A stretch of 64,000 nucleotides of DNA from UBA7985 sp002690455 (GTDB lineage: Bacteria; Pseudomonadota; Alphaproteobacteria; UBA7985). The DNA lies in NCBI GenBank assembly GCA_965662775.1, contig CBFIIW010000002.1, positions 124,001-188,000 of the forward strand, read 5' to 3'. Shown one piece after another: positions 51,808-61,619 of the stretch. The notes under the pieces were generated by a model. The model was not told the origin of the DNA, searched no databases, and saw only the letters and a list, made by a program, of their open reading frames with translations. Each line of letters opens with the position of its first letter. The first letter of the stretch is position 1. A program made the translations under genes and the position numbers.

Positions 51808-53535
51808 ATGGGCGCAGAAAATAAGTTCGACAAATCGAAGCTGCCAAGTCGTCACACCACCGTTGGTCCGGAGCGGGCACCGCATCGCTCGTACCTGCAT
51901 GCTATGGGTCTGGGTGACGATGAAATCGCTCGTCCGTTGATCGGCGTTGCCACCACGTGGAACGAGGCTGCACCCTGTAACATTTCTCTTTCACGTCAGG
52001 CTCAGGTGGTAAAGCGTGGAGTGGAATTGGCACAGGGGACGCCGCGCGAATTTACCACCATCACCGTCACCGACGGCATCGCAATGGGACACGAAGGGAT
52101 GAAGTCTTCGCTGGTCTCGCGCGAAGTCATCGCTGACTCGGTTGAGCTGACCATGCGTGGGCATTGCTATGATGGTCTGGTCGGTCTGGCCGGCTGTGAC
52201 AAGTCGCTGCCCGGTATGATGATGGCCATGGTTCGGCTCAACGTGCCGTCCGTCTTTCTCTATGGTGGGTCAATCCTGCCAGGCTCGTTCAAGGGGCGGG
52301 AAGTCACGGTGCAGGATCTCTTCGAAGCCGTCGGTCAGCATGCTGTTGGCGCCATGAATAGTGAGGACTTGCACCTGCTCGAATGCATGGCTTGCCCGTC
52401 AGCGGGCTCGTGCGGGGCGCAGTTCACCGCCAACACCATGGCTTGTGTGTCCGAGGCCATTGGTCTCGCACTGCCGCATTCAGCCGGGGCGCCCGCGCCT
52501 TACGAAATCCGGGATACTTACGCTCACAAGTCCGGCGAAGCGGTCATGGAGCTGATTGGTCTGAACTTGCGGCCGCGCGATATCGTCACCCGCAAGTCGC
52601 TGGAGAACGCAGCCCGCGTTGTCGCCGCGACCGGAGGCTCGACAAACGCCGGCCTGCACCTGCCCGCCATTGCCAACGAGTGTGGCATCGATTTCGACCT
52701 GCACGATGTTTGCGATATCTTCCGCGATACCCCCTATATCGCTGATCTGAAACCCGGGGGTAAGTACGTTGCCAAGGACCTGTTTGAAATCGGCGGCGTG
52801 CCGATTGTGATTAAGGCACTGATCGAGGGCGGCTACATCCACACCGACTGTATCACTGTCACGGGCAAGACCATCGGAGAGAACCACGAAGCTGTGGCTT
52901 TTCCCGAAGGCAACAAAGTCGTCTACCCGGTGTCCAATCCGATAACCCCGACCGGTGGTGTCGTCGGCTTGCGCGGTAACCTCGCGCCTGAAGGAGCTAT
53001 TGTGAAGGTTGCGGGCATGGCGAAGCAGCAGTTTGCTGGTCCAGCGCGCGTTTTCGAATGCGAGGAAGATTGCTTTGCTGCGGTGCAAGCGGGTGAATAT
53101 CAAGACGGTGAGGTGCTCGTCATCCGCAATGAAGGGCCCAGAGGTGGTCCGGGCATGCGCGAGATGCTGTCAACGACTGCAGCGATCTACGGCCAGGGCC
53201 GAGGCGACAAAGTGGCACTGATAACCGATGGTCGCTTCTCCGGCGCAACCCGTGGCTTCTGCATCGGTCACGTCGGCCCAGAAGCTGCAGTTGGTGGCCC
53301 CATCGCTCTGCTTCGGAACGGTGACATGATCTCCATTGATGCTGTTGCCGGGACGATCTCTGTCGACCTGAGCGATGAGGAGTTGGAAAGCCGCCGCTCC
53401 GACTGGAAGCCCCGATCACACAATTACAACGCGGGCGCAATCTGGCGCTATGCTCAGACGGTTGGTTCGGCGGAGCAAGGTGCCGTCTGTCACCCTGGGG
53501 CCAAGGGCGAAACGCACGTCTACGCCGACATCTGA
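51808..53535 (+). CDS. ilvD: Dihydroxy-acid dehydratase
   Basis: The 575-residue iron-sulfur enzyme takes part in branched-chain amino acid synthesis. The three cluster cysteines are Cys57 (APCNISL), Cys130 (GCDKSLPG) and Cys202 (AGSCGAQFTANTM), matching the [2Fe-2S]-type IlvD pattern. Downstream motifs such as GGSTNAGLHLPAIA and DGRFSGATRGFCIGHVGPEA are intact. Length is normal for this branch, which also includes sugar-acid dehydratases, so a sugar acid is a lesser alternative. It is monocistronic or leads the hypothetical gene 95 bases downstream. Confidence 0.9.
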   Translation: MGAENKFDKSKLPSRHTTVGPERAPHRSYLHAMGLGDDEIARPLIGVATTWNEAAPCNISLSRQAQVVKRGVELAQGTPREFTTITVTDGIAMGHEGMKSSLVSREVIADSVELTMRGHCYDGLVGLAGCDKSLPGMMMAMVRLNVPSVFLYGGSILPGSFKGREVTVQDLFEAVGQHAVGAMNSEDLHLLECMACPSAGSCGAQFTANTMACVSEAIGLALPHSAGAPAPYEIRDTYAHKSGEAVMELIGLNLRPRDIVTRKSLENAARVVAATGGSTNAGLHLPAIANECGIDFDLHDVCDIFRDTPYIADLKPGGKYVAKDLFEIGGVPIVIKALIEGGYIHTDCITVTGKTIGENHEAVAFPEGNKVVYPVSNPITPTGGVVGLRGNLAPEGAIVKVAGMAKQQFAGPARVFECEEDCFAAVQAGEYQDGEVLVIRNEGPRGGPGMREMLSTTAAIYGQGRGDKVALITDGRFSGATRGFCIGHVGPEAAVGGPIALLRNGDMISIDAVAGTISVDLSDEELESRRSDWKPRSHNYNAGAIWRYAQTVGSAEQGAVCHPGAKGETHVYADI

Positions 53536-53630
53536 GTTCGTTCCTGTAGCGAAGTTGCGAGAAACAGAGAGCAAAGAGACGAGCCGGGCTCAGGGCGCTT
53601 GATCGCGCCTGGCCCGTTTCGATTTGAATT

Positions 53631-54128
53631 ATGAAAGAACTGGTGAAATCCTTGTTCGGGTCCAAGGCCGAGCAGAGTTCGGAAATGGGTGCGGTCTTCG
53701 CCGACATCGCGACAACCATCCGCGATGAGGACAAAAAGCAGGCGCAGATTGAGGCCGAAGACGAGGACGCAACGGCAACCTTTTCCCCGTTTTCGCTTGA
53801 AACGGTGGATACCGAAGACGGCACCTTGCTCTATCGCATTGTCGGAGGTGAGGAAATCAACCAGTCCGACGACTACCTGAGAAACCGGAACGGGCAGGGC
53901 GGGGCGACCTCCTGGACCGAACTGGTGCGTGGGGCACTGCACCTTTCGGGGCAGGCGGAAATCCTCAATGACCTGTGGTTCCGCTCCACGGATACACAGT
54001 TTTTCGCCGAGACCGCTAATGCTGCGGATGCTGCGGCTGTCGCCGGGCTGGCTCAGGCCATGTATTGGGATCGCGCAATGATGGATGCCGCCATTGACTG
54101 GGCACAGCAACAGGGCTTCTGGTGTTAA
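53631..54128 (+). CDS. Hypothetical protein
   Basis: The 165-residue soluble protein is acidic in its first half (EAEDEDATATFSPFSLE) and helical and Ala-rich in the second. No signal peptide, membrane span or recognised domain is seen. It ends in FWC. It follows ilvD on the same strand after 95 bases and is convergent with xthA. The composition is clearly coding. The function is unknown. Confidence 0.6.
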   Translation: MKELVKSLFGSKAEQSSEMGAVFADIATTIRDEDKKQAQIEAEDEDATATFSPFSLETVDTEDGTLLYRIVGGEEINQSDDYLRNRNGQGGATSWTELVRGALHLSGQAEILNDLWFRSTDTQFFAETANAADAAAVAGLAQAMYWDRAMMDAAIDWAQQQGFWC

Positions 54129-54198
54129 TTCAGCGTCCAGCCGTTCCGCCGTGCGCTACCCTCAATCCGCCGGTGATCTAACGTCCCCCAAACCCCTG

Positions 54199-54969
54199 TC
54201 AGGCGAAATCGGCCCAGACCGGCGTATGGTCGGAGGCTTTCTCACGTGCCCGAGGGCTGCGGTCGATGCCGGCCCCGGTCAGTCGATCGGCGGCGTGTGG
54301 GGAGGCGAGGATGAAGTCGATCCGCCAGCCATGGTCCTTGTCGTAAGCCCCACGCTGATAGTCCCAATATGAAAACTGCCCTGGACGCGGATCAAAGACC
54401 CGAAAGCTGTCGGTCAGCCCGAGGTTCAGCAAACGGCAAAAGCGGTCTTTGCTCTCCGGTCGACCGAGTGCATCCCCAATCATGGCGCGAGGGTCGTAGA
54501 CGTCAGCGTCGGTGGGAATCACGTTGAAATCACCGCAGAGCACGAAGGGTTGTTCGGTCTCAAGCAGGCGTTGAGCATGGTCAATCAATCGGTCCATCCA
54601 CGCGAGCTTGAAATCAAATTTTGGCCCCGGTGCAGGGTTGCCATTGGGCAAATACAGTCCGCCAATGATAAAGCCGCTCTCGGTTTCAACTTCGACGTAG
54701 CGCGCCTGCTCATCCTCCGGGTCACCGGGGAGCGCGCGAAGCCGAGTTATGACCGGTTTCCTGGAAAGGATAGCCACACCGTTGTAGCTTTTCTGCCCGA
54801 CCACGGCCGTGTGATAGCCGGCGGCTTCGATTTCGGCGCGCGGAAACTGGTCATCCTGGGCCTTTATTTCCTGCAGACACACGACGTCAGGGCAAAAAGC
54901 CGCAAGCCATTCCGCGATATTGGGCAAGCGGGCACGGATGGAATTGACGTTGAAACTGGCGATTTTCAC
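54199..54969 (-). CDS. xthA: Exodeoxyribonuclease III / AP endonuclease
   Basis: The 256-residue DNA repair nuclease cuts 5' to abasic sites. It has FNVNSIRARL (metal Asn), LQEIKAQDDQFP (catalytic Glu), GLYLPNGNP, the catalytic Asp and Asn in LCGDFNVIPTD, and the ending RIDFILAS...ASDHTPVWADF with the catalytic Asp-His. All residues are intact. It follows the erpA-like gene by 11 bases on the same strand, so they are probably cotranscribed. Confidence 0.94.
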   Translation of the reverse strand: MKIASFNVNSIRARLPNIAEWLAAFCPDVVCLQEIKAQDDQFPRAEIEAAGYHTAVVGQKSYNGVAILSRKPVITRLRALPGDPEDEQARYVEVETESGFIIGGLYLPNGNPAPGPKFDFKLAWMDRLIDHAQRLLETEQPFVLCGDFNVIPTDADVYDPRAMIGDALGRPESKDRFCRLLNLGLTDSFRVFDPRPGQFSYWDYQRGAYDKDHGWRIDFILASPHAADRLTGAGIDRSPRAREKASDHTPVWADFA

Positions 54970-54980
54970 GCGTGAGGCAC

Positions 54981-55337
54981 TCAGAAAACACTAAATGACG
55001 TGCCGCAACCGCACGATGCGGTCGCGTTTGGATTATTAATCTTAAACGCAGCCCCGATCAGCTCATCCACGAAATCGACCTCTGCGCCAGTCATGAATTC
55101 CATAGATGTATCGTCAACCAGTAGCTTGACACCATCGGTCTCAAACACCCGGTCGTCGCTCTGCACCGCTTCGTCGAAGCCGATCTTGTACTGAAAACCC
55201 GAGCACCCGCCACCCAGCACCGACACGCGCAGGTGCAGCGCCGGATTTCCCTCCAACGCGCGCAAGGTCTGCACTCGATTGGCGGCGGCTTGAGTCAGGA
55301 TGACAGTCCCGCTGTCTTCTGGTCTATCCAAAGGCAT
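54981..55337 (-). CDS. erpA: A-type iron-sulfur cluster carrier, ErpA-like
   Basis: The 118-residue carrier delivers Fe-S clusters to target proteins. It has the three conserved cysteines at 45 (GGGCSGFQY), 109 and 111 (SCGCGTSF). KINNPNATASCGCG is typical of ErpA/IscA. Nth and IlvD in this window are Fe-S enzymes and could be clients. It is divergent from dgt with 67 bases between starts, a common alphaproteobacterial neighbourhood. Confidence 0.9.
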   Translation of the reverse strand: MPLDRPEDSGTVILTQAAANRVQTLRALEGNPALHLRVSVLGGGCSGFQYKIGFDEAVQSDDRVFETDGVKLLVDDTSMEFMTGAEVDFVDELIGAAFKINNPNATASCGCGTSFSVF

Positions 55338-55404
55338 GGTTTAAGAGTAGGCAGAGACGGACAATCCTTCAAGTCTGAACTCGGTAAAACCGGATCAATT
55401 CGAG

Positions 55405-56571
55405 ATGTCTGCCCTCGCGCCTTTCGCAGTAGCGCCTGATAAAACCCGTGGCCGCGTCCACGCTGAACCAGCATCAGACGGTGGCGAGCGAGCCCCGCAC
55501 CAGCGCGACCGGGACCGTATCATTCATAGCCGCGCCTTTCGAAAGCTGCTCTACAAAACGCAGGTCTTTGTCAGTGATGAGAATGATAGTCTGCGCACGC
55601 GTCTCACGCACTCGATGGAAGTTGCGCAGATTTCGCGGGACATGTGCCGGGCGCTGGGTCTGAATGAAGACCTTGGCGAGACCATCGCGCTCGCCCATGA
55701 CTTGGGTCATAGCCCTTTCGGTCACAGCGGCGAAGACGCGCTTTCAGACTGCCTCAATGAGCGCGGACTTCCGTCCTTCAATCACAATCTGCAGACCGCG
55801 CGCATCGTTACAGGGCTGGAGCGTCGATACGCTGCCTTCGACGGGCTAAACCTGAGTTGGGAGACGTTGGAGGGTATTGCCAAGCATAATGGCCCCGTGC
55901 ACGGCGATCTTGCAGGGGGGATGACGGCGCTGTTCGGTGACTTTGATCTGGAGCTGCACACTCACGCTTCAGCTGAAGCGCAGGTCGCGGCACTTGCGGA
56001 TGATATTGCCTACAACACTCACGATGTGGACGACGGCCTGCGTGCCGGGCTGCTGGATTTTGATACCTTGCGGGACGTAGCCCTACCAGCACGCGCTCTG
56101 GAGGAGATCGACCGCGATTTTCCTGGTCTGCCAGCCGATCGCCGCGCATTCGAAGTCGCACGCCGGATGATTTCAGAGCTTGTGGGTGATGTTCTGCGGG
56201 AAAGTCGGCGGTTGCTGATTGAGAGCGGGGCGCAGACTGCTGCCGATGTTCGGGCCTTGGGTGCTCCGGTGATAGCCTTTTCAGCGCCCATGTTCGCCGA
56301 CTTGCAGGCGCTGCGGGCCTTTCTGTTCCATCACCTTTATCGCCATCCGCAGGTTAACCGCCGCCGGCACAAGACAACCAAAATCATCCGTGACCTGTTC
56401 GAACTTTACGACAGTCGCCCTAGTTTGCTGCTCGGCGAGGCAGGCATGGCAGAGGCGATTGATGACCCGGTTGCTCGTGCGGGGATCGTCACGGACACTA
56501 TCGCCAGCATGACTGACAAAGCCGCTATCGAAGAGCACCGACGACAGTTCGACTTATACAGCGCCGATTGA
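55405..56571 (+). CDS. dgt: Deoxyguanosine triphosphate triphosphohydrolase-like protein
   Basis: The 388-residue HD-domain protein is of the dGTPase-like family. It has RDRIIHSRAFRKLLYKTQVF, the first metal His in RLTHSMEVAQI, the HD pair in ALAHDLGHSPFGHSGEDAL, and a later catalytic Asp in ALADDIAYNTHDVDDGL. It hydrolyses dNTPs to the nucleoside and triphosphate; the preferred base is not certain, and many homologues need another dNTP as activator. argS follows 93 bases downstream. Confidence 0.92.
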   Translation: MSALAPFAVAPDKTRGRVHAEPASDGGERAPHQRDRDRIIHSRAFRKLLYKTQVFVSDENDSLRTRLTHSMEVAQISRDMCRALGLNEDLGETIALAHDLGHSPFGHSGEDALSDCLNERGLPSFNHNLQTARIVTGLERRYAAFDGLNLSWETLEGIAKHNGPVHGDLAGGMTALFGDFDLELHTHASAEAQVAALADDIAYNTHDVDDGLRAGLLDFDTLRDVALPARALEEIDRDFPGLPADRRAFEVARRMISELVGDVLRESRRLLIESGAQTAADVRALGAPVIAFSAPMFADLQALRAFLFHHLYRHPQVNRRRHKTTKIIRDLFELYDSRPSLLLGEAGMAEAIDDPVARAGIVTDTIASMTDKAAIEEHRRQFDLYSAD

Positions 56572-56664
56572 CGCTTGTAGCAAGGACGCATGCTGGCTGC
56601 TTGCAATTCATCCCATCTGTTCCTGCAGACCCACCACTCCGTAGCACCCCGCGAAGGCCCCGCC

Positions 56665-58434
56665 ATGAATTTGTTCGCCTCCTTTGAAATCCGGTTGAGA
56701 GCCCACCTGAACACCATGGTGGCAAGTGGGACATTGCCCGAAGGCCTGCCGCTCAATCGGGTTACGGTCGAACCCCCGCGCGATCCCAGTCATGGGGATT
56801 TTGCCACCAACGCCGCAATGGTGCTGGCCAAACCCGCCAAGACCAACCCGCGTGCGCTCGCCGAAGCGCTGGTTGCTGAAATCAGTAACTGGGATGAGGT
56901 CGAAAGCGTGGAGATTGCCGGACCGGGATTCATCAACCTGCGGGCAACCGCGGGCGTCTGGCACGGCCTGCTGCGCGCTATTCTGCAGGACAGCGCAAGT
57001 TACGGCAGTTCGACACTGGGGCAGGGCAGGCCGATAAACGTCGAATATGTTTCGGCCAATCCCACTGGGCCGCTGCACTTAGGCCATGCGCGAGGCGCCG
57101 TGGTTGGAGACGTGCTCGCAGCGCTGCTGGAAGCAGTTGGCTTCGACGTGCTGCGCGAGTACTACATCAACGATGCAGGTGCGCAGGTGGATGTGCTTGG
57201 CCGGACCGCTTACGCCCGTTATCGCGAAGCGCTGGGGGAGAGCATCACGCTGGAGCCAGGTCAGTACCCGGGTGCTTACATGATTGACTGTGCGCTGGCC
57301 CTGATCGAGCGCGACGGTGACCAGTGGCTAGGCCGGACTGAAGACGAATGGCTGCCGGTGTTTCGTGATTTTGCTATCGATCACAACATGACCGAAGTGC
57401 GGGCGACCCTTGCATCAATGGACATCGAGCAGGTTTACACCAGCGAGCGCAGCGTGGTTGAGGCTGGTGGTGTCGAGGCGGCTGTCGCCCGCTTGACGGA
57501 ACTCGGGATGATGTATCGCGGTATTCTTGAACCCCCCAAGGGCAAGAAACCCGATGACTGGGAAGAGCGTGAACAACTGCTGTTCCGCTCCTCTGATTTT
57601 GGAGACGATGTGGACCGGCCACTGCAGAAGTCTGACGGCTCTTACACCTACTTCGCCAACGATATTGCTTACCACTTCGATAAGTTTCAGCGCGGCTATG
57701 CTCAGCAGATCGATGTCTGGGGTGAGGACCACAAGGGTTATATCAAGCGTTCGCAAGCTGCATTACAGGCGGTCTCTGACCAGCAAGCAGCGCTGGAGAT
57801 CGTCATTTGTAACATCGTCAAAGTGTTTAAGAACGGGGAGCCCGTGAAGCTCTCTAAGCGTGCGGGTAACATTGTAACGCTCGAAGATATGGTGCGTGAA
57901 ATTGGTGCTTCTGCCCTGCGCTTCATCATGCTCACGCGGCGGAATCACGAAGTTCTTGAGTTCGATATCGCTGAAGTTACCGCGGCGACAAAGGAAAATC
58001 CGGTATTTTATGTACAGTATGCACATGCACGTGTTTCCAGTGCTTTACGGAGAGCAGCTGAGGTCTTTACGGATTCGCGAATCGATGATAGATCATTATG
58101 CGATGCTGAGTTTGCTCACCTGCAGACACACGACGAGCAGCGGCTCATTTCTGTCGTTGCTCAGTTCCCACGCATGCTTGAGAGCGCGGCTCTCGCGCGG
58201 GAGCCGCACCGTGTGGCGTTTTATTTGAGTGACCTGGCCGGAGCCATTCATGGCCTCTGGGCTGCGGGAAATGTAAATCCAGCGCAAAAAATTGTTGTTG
58301 ATGACGATCTGCCGCTCACGCAGGCCCGGCTTGCGCTCATTAGAGCGGCTCAGATTACATTGGCGACCGGGTTGCGCCTGCTCGGTGTGGTTCCGGTCGA
58401 GGAGCTGCGCCGCAATGAGCAAGAGCTATTTTGA
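56665..58434 (+). CDS. argS: Arginyl-tRNA synthetase
   Basis: The 589-residue class I synthetase has the ArgRS N-terminal add-on domain (1-120), the HIGH-type motif in ANPTGPLHLGHARGA, the YYINDAGAQ segment, and KLSKRAGNIV in place of KMSKS. A DALR anticodon-binding domain ends the protein. Codons upstream of ATG 56665 are in frame but unlike the family, and GAAGG lies before the chosen ATG. Its 3' end overlaps the SPOR-domain gene by 20 bases. Confidence 0.95.
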   Translation: MNLFASFEIRLRAHLNTMVASGTLPEGLPLNRVTVEPPRDPSHGDFATNAAMVLAKPAKTNPRALAEALVAEISNWDEVESVEIAGPGFINLRATAGVWHGLLRAILQDSASYGSSTLGQGRPINVEYVSANPTGPLHLGHARGAVVGDVLAALLEAVGFDVLREYYINDAGAQVDVLGRTAYARYREALGESITLEPGQYPGAYMIDCALALIERDGDQWLGRTEDEWLPVFRDFAIDHNMTEVRATLASMDIEQVYTSERSVVEAGGVEAAVARLTELGMMYRGILEPPKGKKPDDWEEREQLLFRSSDFGDDVDRPLQKSDGSYTYFANDIAYHFDKFQRGYAQQIDVWGEDHKGYIKRSQAALQAVSDQQAALEIVICNIVKVFKNGEPVKLSKRAGNIVTLEDMVREIGASALRFIMLTRRNHEVLEFDIAEVTAATKENPVFYVQYAHARVSSALRRAAEVFTDSRIDDRSLCDAEFAHLQTHDEQRLISVVAQFPRMLESAALAREPHRVAFYLSDLAGAIHGLWAAGNVNPAQKIVVDDDLPLTQARLALIRAAQITLATGLRLLGVVPVEELRRNEQELF

Positions 58435-60685
58435 ACAACGTATTTTCGGACAGAAGACGCCGGATCAAGCACCGGAAGTGGCTGCTGATCGACCGACTTT
58501 AACCCGTGAAACAGCTGCAGCGATCGGGCCTATTGGCCAGCCTCCTCAGCCGCAGTCTGCTCCCCCGACGCAGCCTGCCTCTGCACCACAACCCGTCCAA
58601 GGCGGGGCCATGCCGTCTCAGCCGTATCGCTTTGGCGCTGCGGCACGGGGTGACCATCCTCCCATCACCTCGCAGGCCTATGAGCAGCGGATGCAGCAGC
58701 AACAGGATTGGTCCGCGGCGGAAGACCTGCGCAGCCGCATCGGCATGTCCCATCGTGAACGCGCGCGGCTGGAGCGATCTCTCCAGTGGACTCCGGCTAC
58801 TAATGCTGAAATCGAGCCAGAAGGGACGCCCCATCTGGGTCAGATGAGCGACCAGCCCTATCCTCATCAAGCGCCGCAGCCTGAGCTAAGCCCTGTGACA
58901 GAGCCCACCATTGGCCTGCACGCCAGCAATCATCAGGAACCTGAGACAGCCATTACCCACACCACCACGGCATCCGTGGCCAGCACAACTGCCTCAGTCT
59001 ACGAAGACGAAATCGCTGAAGAACGACCGCTGAGTGAGACTGCTGCAAACCCGTTGATCTACACCGATGCGCCCGCTACCACCGCGACGTATGCCACGAA
59101 CCCTGGCCCAAGCCCGGATGCAGCCGTGACTGAGCCGCGCCTTGCTTCAGCGTCTGGCGTGCGGGCCGGGGCGCGGGTCAACCTTTCCGACCAGCGAACA
59201 GGCACAAGTACAGTGCCTTATCTGCGGGTGCGCGCCGAAGACCGCATGGGCGTGACGTCACAATCCCAGCCGTCATCTGATTCAGCCGAACAACCGGTTG
59301 GGGTAGACCGCACTCCCCTGGCGCTGGCCTTCTTGCGTCGACAGCAGCCCGGGCATCATCAAAAGCGCCGTCCCGTGGCGGCAACAGCTGCCGCGGCGTT
59401 AGCGACACAGCAGGCATATCGGCGAGAGGCCGAGCGCGTGTCACCCTTTGGTTGGCTGCGAAACGGTGCCTTTGCCCTGCTCGCCCTGTTCGCTGTCGGC
59501 GTGCTCCTGTCGGTCAGCTATGCTGGGTTCCAGCGTTTGGGAAGCCCCGGCGAAGGCGTCGGTGTGCCGTTAATCAGCGCGCCCGATACGCCCATCCGAC
59601 TCACACCTGCCGAAGCCGGGCTGGACCCGGCAGAGGCAGCTGGACGTCAGTTTGGCAGTGATCTTCTCATCATGAACCAACCCAGCGGCGATTTGGCGCT
59701 GTCCGAAGATCGCTACGCGGCACAGGACCAGGATCGTCCGACACTTCAGATCGGTTTTGGTGCAGCACCAGTGCCGGATTTGCTCCAGTCTACCGGCTCG
59801 CAAGCCGCGGTCGCCGGGCGCGATGACCCATTAAACGACATCATTCAGGCCTCTACACGCGGGCAGACTGCCTTTGCGACCTCTTCTGTGGGCGATCCTG
59901 CGGGCGGAGGCGCTGACCGTGCTCAACCACAGGCCCCGTCAGATTTGCAGGCACAGGACAGCCGCACAGCGGACAGCATGGAAGCGCCTCGGCTCGCACC
60001 CGGTTCAGCGTCTTCAAGCTCCAATTTGTCGTCACTGCTCGATGAAGCGGAGGCTGACCTCGCAGTCGCCGGCGCTGATTCGCCGGTGTTGGCTCGTTCG
60101 GTATCGCCAACACCCGCGACGCCTGCTCTCGAAAATCTGACGCCCATTGCCAATGCACTGAACGACCTGCCAGGACCGATGACCCCTAAGCTGCGCGGCA
60201 CAGTCACCCTTCCGCGACAGCCTGTGGCCATTCTGGTGCAGGGGACACCGGGCGCGCCAAGCGCGTCCTTGGGAGGCGGCACTGCGACTGTAAACCTTTT
60301 CGGTACTGAAACCGCGGCTGCCTCTGCTGGCGGTGTGCGCGGGTCGGCGAGTGCCGTCGTTGCCATTGATCCGGCGTCGGGACAACCAACAACGCCGCAG
60401 GCTCCTAGCCTCTCTGGTGCCGCTGTGGTTGCGCCGTTTGGCATCCAGCTTGGCGCGCTGCGCAGTGAGGATCAGGCGAGGCAGTTATGGTCACGTTTGA
60501 CAATCCAGTTCCCGGGCTTGCTGGGTAGTCTGTCTCACCGGGTTGTAGCCTATGATTCCGGCCCGCGTGGTATGTTTTACCGCCTGCAGGCCGGTCCCAT
60601 GCCGACCCAAGCGACCGCGCAGGATTTCTGCATTCAGTTGAAGCGTCAGGGGCAAGACTGCCTTTTCGTTCGCGGTCAATCCTGA
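58415..60685 (+). CDS. SPOR-domain protein with long disordered cytoplasmic region
   Basis: The 756-residue divisome-type protein has about 345 residues of Pro/Gln/Ala/Thr-rich disordered cytoplasmic sequence and one membrane span at about 350-372 (FALLALFAVGVLLSVSY). A disordered periplasmic linker and a C-terminal SPOR domain follow (about 675-756; FGIQLGALRSEDQA, FYRLQAGPM). SPOR domains bind denuded septal glycan. The start overlaps argS, in the conserved argS-SPOR arrangement. It is longer than most homologues because of the linkers. Confidence 0.87.
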   Translation: MSKSYFEQRIFGQKTPDQAPEVAADRPTLTRETAAAIGPIGQPPQPQSAPPTQPASAPQPVQGGAMPSQPYRFGAAARGDHPPITSQAYEQRMQQQQDWSAAEDLRSRIGMSHRERARLERSLQWTPATNAEIEPEGTPHLGQMSDQPYPHQAPQPELSPVTEPTIGLHASNHQEPETAITHTTTASVASTTASVYEDEIAEERPLSETAANPLIYTDAPATTATYATNPGPSPDAAVTEPRLASASGVRAGARVNLSDQRTGTSTVPYLRVRAEDRMGVTSQSQPSSDSAEQPVGVDRTPLALAFLRRQQPGHHQKRRPVAATAAAALATQQAYRREAERVSPFGWLRNGAFALLALFAVGVLLSVSYAGFQRLGSPGEGVGVPLISAPDTPIRLTPAEAGLDPAEAAGRQFGSDLLIMNQPSGDLALSEDRYAAQDQDRPTLQIGFGAAPVPDLLQSTGSQAAVAGRDDPLNDIIQASTRGQTAFATSSVGDPAGGGADRAQPQAPSDLQAQDSRTADSMEAPRLAPGSASSSSNLSSLLDEAEADLAVAGADSPVLARSVSPTPATPALENLTPIANALNDLPGPMTPKLRGTVTLPRQPVAILVQGTPGAPSASLGGGTATVNLFGTETAAASAGGVRGSASAVVAIDPASGQPTTPQAPSLSGAAVVAPFGIQLGALRSEDQARQLWSRLTIQFPGLLGSLSHRVVAYDSGPRGMFYRLQAGPMPTQATAQDFCIQLKRQGQDCLFVRGQS

Positions 60686-60711
60686 CCTTTTCTTTTCGGT
60701 CAATCCTGACC
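60674..60711 (+). repeat. Duplicated 14-bp palindromic unit after the SPOR gene, probable terminator
   Basis: GGTCAATCCTGACC occurs at 60674-60687 (overlapping the SPOR stop codon) and again at 60698-60711. Each copy can fold as GGTCA/TGACC, and the two outer arms extend to a longer pair (TTCGCGGTCA with TGACCGCGAA). The first copy is followed by a T-rich tract (TTTTCTTTT), like a terminator. It lies where nagZ is found in related gene orders. Confidence 0.65.
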
Positions 60712-60791
60712 GCGAAAAACCAGTATTCTTTATCGACTTATCCCCAGTGGTCTGAATTCCCATTCCAGCGGCTTTAGCTTATGACGACGGC

Positions 60792-61619
60792 ATGAGTAAC
60801 GCGTCGCATAATGGTAATACAACCACGGACTTCGAGGACGATGGCGGCGCGCCGGAGGCCCGGGACGCGCTTTTCCTCCGTCTCGAAGGCTACGAAGGGC
60901 CTATCGACCTTTTGCTTGATCTCGCCCGCGACCAACGGGTCGATCTTAGCCAAATTTCGGTACTGGCGCTGGTGGACCAGTACCTGCAGTTCATGAAGCT
61001 GGTTAAGCGCACGCGCCTGGACCTCGCCGCTGAATATTTGGTGATGGCGGCTTGGCTCGCCTATCTTAAATCTAAGATCATTTTGCCCTCGACAGCCGAA
61101 GAGTCGATCGCTGCAGCTGAGTCTGCTGAAGCCATCGCTTTTCGCTTGCAGCGGCTTGCAGCGATGCAGAAGGCGGCGGCGGACGTATTCGATCTCCCGG
61201 CGCTGGGTGAGCGTCGCTTCACTCGTGGCCCGACGCTCGAAGTGAGTCGCAGGACCGAGCGACGGCTCGATGTGGAACTCTACCATTTGTTGCGGGCCTA
61301 CGCCTTGGTGCAGAACCGGCATGCCGCCGTTGACCGTGCGGTGCGCAAGATCCCGGTCTATAGCCTCGAAGATGCGGTGAAGAACCTTGCCCGCTTGGTG
61401 AGCCGTCCAATCCCCGCCTGGCGTACACTATCTTCTTTTCTGCCCATCGAGCTGAGCTCGCCAGCTAAGCGTCGCTCGGCACAGGCGTCGTTCTTTGCAG
61501 CTAGCCTAGAGCTTGCGCGGCGCGGTGAAATCAGCCTGCGTCAGGATGGCGCCTTCGATGAAATCTATCTTCGCACGCCTGAGGGTCGTGCGTTTGAGCC
61601 GGAGGAGAGCGAGGCGTGA
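60792..61619 (+). CDS. scpA: Segregation and condensation protein A
   Basis: The 275-residue kleisin bridges SMC heads in the condensin complex. It has an N-terminal helical domain (LEGYEGPIDLLLDLARDQRVDL, quoted by its ends LEGYEGPI and DQRVDL; then AAEYLVMAAWLAYLKSKIIL) and a C-terminal winged helix (SFFAASLELARRGEISLRQ). An N-terminal tail of about 25 residues is acidic and not conserved. Its stop overlaps the scpB GTG start. Confidence 0.93.
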   Translation: MSNASHNGNTTTDFEDDGGAPEARDALFLRLEGYEGPIDLLLDLARDQRVDLSQISVLALVDQYLQFMKLVKRTRLDLAAEYLVMAAWLAYLKSKIILPSTAEESIAAAESAEAIAFRLQRLAAMQKAAADVFDLPALGERRFTRGPTLEVSRRTERRLDVELYHLLRAYALVQNRHAAVDRAVRKIPVYSLEDAVKNLARLVSRPIPAWRTLSSFLPIELSSPAKRRSAQASFFAASLELARRGEISLRQDGAFDEIYLRTPEGRAFEPEESEA

